Assembly (NCBI GenBank): GCA_963846165.1
Contig: CAWJUU010000005.1
Location: 310,001-374,000 of the forward strand
Origin: WHSW01 sp963846165
GTDB lineage: Bacteria > Actinomycetota > Thermoleophilia > Solirubrobacterales > 70-9
DNA: 64,000 bases
Direction of reading: 5' to 3'
Part shown: positions 62,148 through 64,000 of the stretch, one piece after another
Layout of the letters: each line of letters starts with the position of its first letter
How positions within the stretch are numbered: position 1 is the stretch's first letter
The notes under the pieces: model-generated
What the model saw: the letters and a program-made list of their open reading frames with translations, nothing else
What the model was told of the DNA's origin: nothing
The model's database searches: none
Position numbers and translations under genes: made by a program

Positions 62148-63221
62148 TCAACTGTCGAGCAGGGCGGGCAGCGGGGCGGTTAGCGACTCGCATTCGGTCG
62201 CCAGTATTTGCCAACTCGCTGGGGCCAGCGGCACGACGCCGCGGGCGGTGAGGTCCGAGTAGCGTCGCTGGCCGCGCTCGCCGGGGACCAGCAACTCGTC
62301 GACACCCGGAAGCCGCTCGCCTTCCTTTATCTGGTCGATCTGCGCGTCCATTCGCGCCAGGAACTCGTGCCGGGGCAGAAACGCCTCGACGTCGAGGGCC
62401 CAGAGGAAGTTCCCGGGCGCCCCGCCGGCCACCCCTCGCGCGAATCCGGCTCCGCTCAGCACGCCGCCCAACACATCGATGAACAACGCCAGGCCGAAGC
62501 CCTTGTGTGGTACATGAGGGCTGCCCAGCGGCGCCATCAACCCACCGTTGAGGAACTCATTCGGGTCGGTGATCGGGAGGCCGGCGTGATCGAAGATGAC
62601 TCCTTCCGGTAGCGGCTCGCCCTGCTGGGCAGCGACGCGAACCTTCTGCATCGAGCTCACGGTCGTGGCAACATCGAGGACCACAGGCGGGTGGCGCTGG
62701 GCGGGGAGGCCGTACGCGAACGGGTTGGTGCCCAACGTTGCCGTCCGACCGCCGGGCGGAGCGACGAGCGGAGTGAAGTTGGTGCAAGCGAAGCCGATCA
62801 GGTCGGCATCGGCCGCCAGTCTGGCGTAGGGCGCGGCGACCAGGAGTTGCCAGTCCCGGACGGCGGCGACGGCCATGCCCTTGCGCTCTCGGGCGCGCTC
62901 GATACACCACCGCATTGCGCGCGTCGGCGCGCCAGGCCCACAGCCGCGGTCTCCATCGAGGAGGATCGCGCCGTCCGTCTCCTGCAGCACGCGAATGCGC
63001 GGGCCAGGGTTCAGCTTGCCGTCGCGGTAGAAGGCCGCCAGAGTCTCGAGCGCTGCGACGCCGTGGTCGGAGTGGCCGCGAAGCTCGGACTCGACCAAAA
63101 GCGCGCCCAGTCCCTCGGCGTCCTCGGGTGTCAGATGAAGGCGCTCGAAGGCATCGGCAAGGCAGCGGCGCAGGTCATCGATCCGCACCAGCCGCGCGCC
63201 TTCGGTTTCGTGGTTGACCAT
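62148..63221 (-). CDS. Ldh_2-family malate/lactate-type dehydrogenase
   Basis: This 357-residue NAD(P)-dependent 2-oxoacid reductase belongs to the malate/L-lactate/ureidoglycolate group, a fold unrelated to classic LDH. The catalytic region is VESELRGHSDHGVAALETL, followed by GTNPFAYGLPAQRHPPVVLD and the cofactor-side motif HKGFGLALFIDVLGGVLSGA. Its ATG shares one base with the stop of the SnoaL-like gene. With an MBL-fold and a SnoaL-like protein it forms a three-gene operon that looks catabolic; the substrate is unknown. Confidence 0.88.
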   Translation of the reverse strand: MVNHETEGARLVRIDDLRRCLADAFERLHLTPEDAEGLGALLVESELRGHSDHGVAALETLAAFYRDGKLNPGPRIRVLQETDGAILLDGDRGCGPGAPTRAMRWCIERARERKGMAVAAVRDWQLLVAAPYARLAADADLIGFACTNFTPLVAPPGGRTATLGTNPFAYGLPAQRHPPVVLDVATTVSSMQKVRVAAQQGEPLPEGVIFDHAGLPITDPNEFLNGGLMAPLGSPHVPHKGFGLALFIDVLGGVLSGAGFARGVAGGAPGNFLWALDVEAFLPRHEFLARMDAQIDQIKEGERLPGVDELLVPGERGQRRYSDLTARGVVPLAPASWQILATECESLTAPLPALLDS

Positions 63222-63634
63222 CAGCCAGCGTCGGCGGGCCTGAGACCTTCGACCGTGTCGCGCAAGACCGCCGTGTCTGCATACACCCGGCCGCGGATCA
63301 GCTTGCCCTCGCTGAACTCATAGATCCATACGTTGTGCACGTCCATGGTCTTGCCGTTCTTGGCTCGCGCCTGGACGTGGACCGGGACAACGATCTGATC
63401 CCCGCCGTCGATGAAGCCCTCCGGAGTCGAGGTGAACTCGTCGAACCACCGCCACAGCTCGCGCGTGAACCAGCCGATAACTGCGTCAGCTCCCCGGAAG
63501 GTGCCCCCGTAGGGGATGGAATCCGGGACCACGAGCTCGCAGTCGGAGTGCAGGACGTCGCGCATGTTGGCGGGGTTGTCCTTGCCCCAGCCCGCGAAGG
63601 CCTGGGCAAGCAACTCGACGTTCGAGGCGCTCAT
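63221..63634 (-). CDS. SnoaL-like (NTF2-fold) protein
   Basis: The 137-residue protein opens NVELLAQAFAGWGKDNPANM and continues VLHSDCELVVPDSIPYGGTF, DAVIGWFTRELWRWFDEFTS and VVPVHVQARAKNGKTMDVHN, the cone-shaped NTF2 fold of SnoaL cyclases, isomerases and hydrolases. No catalytic assignment is possible. It overlaps both operon neighbours (4 nt upstream, 1 nt downstream). Confidence 0.8.
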   Translation of the reverse strand: MSASNVELLAQAFAGWGKDNPANMRDVLHSDCELVVPDSIPYGGTFRGADAVIGWFTRELWRWFDEFTSTPEGFIDGGDQIVVPVHVQARAKNGKTMDVHNVWIYEFSEGKLIRGRVYADTAVLRDTVEGLRPADAG

Positions 63635-64000
63635 GTCCCCTCCGTTTCGGTGGACAGGCGTTCGCTGCGCCCGCCGGGCGCGCGCCGCGCCCGCGCGTCG
63701 CGTGCCAGCAGAGCCATGCGGAAGAACGCGTCCACCAGCTCCCGCGGCCCGGCCGGCTTGGCGACGCCGCGGCGGTGGGCGTCGATCGTGCGCACGCTGA
63801 CCAGCGTCCGCTCGGGAGCGAGCCAGTCCGCGAAGCCCAGCTCGGCGATCTCGCCGCCGAGGACGAGCTCGCGCGCCGTCTCGGGGGGCGAGCTTCCGGC
63901 ATCGAGGCGTTCCCCGGCCGCCCGATCGAGCCAGCGCCAGTAGTCGATCAGGCGCCGGACCTCGCCCGGGCCGCAGACCGGACCATGTCCGGGGACGAGC
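63631..64000 (-). CDS. MBL-fold hydrolase, C-terminal part (partial)
   Basis: The 3' end of a gene that enters from the right edge. The visible 122 residues begin LVPGHGPVCGPGEVRRLIDY, the final His-containing strand of metallo-beta-lactamase-fold hydrolases. A helical tail follows with SPPETARELVLGGEIAELGF and RTLVSVRTIDAHRRG. Its stop overlaps the start of the SnoaL-like gene (ATGA). The metal motif HxHxDH must lie outside the window, so the family call rests on the PGHGP segment. Confidence 0.65.
   Translation of the reverse strand, partial: LVPGHGPVCGPGEVRRLIDYWRWLDRAAGERLDAGSSPPETARELVLGGEIAELGFADWLAPERTLVSVRTIDAHRRGVAKPAGPRELVDAFFRMALLARDARARRAPGGRSERLSTETEGT

Overview
This window is a high-GC chromosomal segment, most likely from an actinobacterium of the class Thermoleophilia (Solirubrobacterales-like). 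The evidence is indirect. GC-rich codon use is uniform. Several surface proteins have a style I associate with this class: an N-terminal 'SVRSDDIKNDEV' type repeat, and C-terminal Ig-like domains ending 'AAGNVDPSAAKDKFKVVD'. Many genes look leaderless, with a TANNNT -10 element placed 6-7 nt before ATG or GTG. I see no IS element, prophage, rRNA or CRISPR array, and one tRNA (Gly-CCC).

Layout. 0-5.6 kb: a KdpD/KdpE-like two-component pair with an array of four in-phase octamers next to it, a C1q-like surface protein, a shortened peptide-binding lipoprotein, SecG and a CcmI-like protein. 5.7-10.9 kb: cytochrome c maturation genes ccmF and ccmE, an SDR, a lipoprotein glutathione peroxidase and a ParB-fold protein, all broken by small frameshifts that look like consensus errors. 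10.9-16.7 kb: an intact alpha-glucoside operon (GH13 enzyme, binding protein, two permeases, ATPase). 16.7-22.5 kb: an MFS transporter with an unusual C-terminal domain, a MarR regulator divergent from a DrrAB-type exporter, a PfkB sugar kinase and a VOC protein. 22.5-31 kb: a quinol-dependent NO reductase with its own promoter and an overlapping zinc-ribbon membrane gene, then GNAT, MgtE-like, ZIP, NDH-2-like and BBE-type FAD oxidase genes.

31.1-42.8 kb is the most unusual part. A four-gene minus-strand chain (GH25-M15 peptidoglycan hydrolase, patatin lipase, unknown, metallo-beta-lactamase-fold hydrolase) is divergent from a plus-strand chain (Vps62-like, M19 dipeptidase, DUF4231/SLATT-like membrane protein, TIR-TM-beta-propeller). 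A second TIR-TM-WD40 protein converges on the last gene. Nearly all neighbours overlap by 4 nt. Two TIR proteins with a predicted cytoplasmic TIR domain and a predicted exported propeller look like membrane receptors, and the locus may be an undescribed sensing or conflict system.

42.9-64 kb: a beta-helix protein, tRNA-Gly, a GGDEF cyclase, ccmG-ccmH (the other half of the ccm set), a 5'-truncated propeller pseudogene, secreted proteins with twin Ig-like domains, TldD/TldE, a cyclase-AAA-TPR regulator bracketed by two copies of a small cassette (one decayed), a CDF transporter with RdgB and RNase PH, a Flp pilin, a CHRD protein, an aldo/keto reductase, and an Ldh-type dehydrogenase operon running off the right edge.
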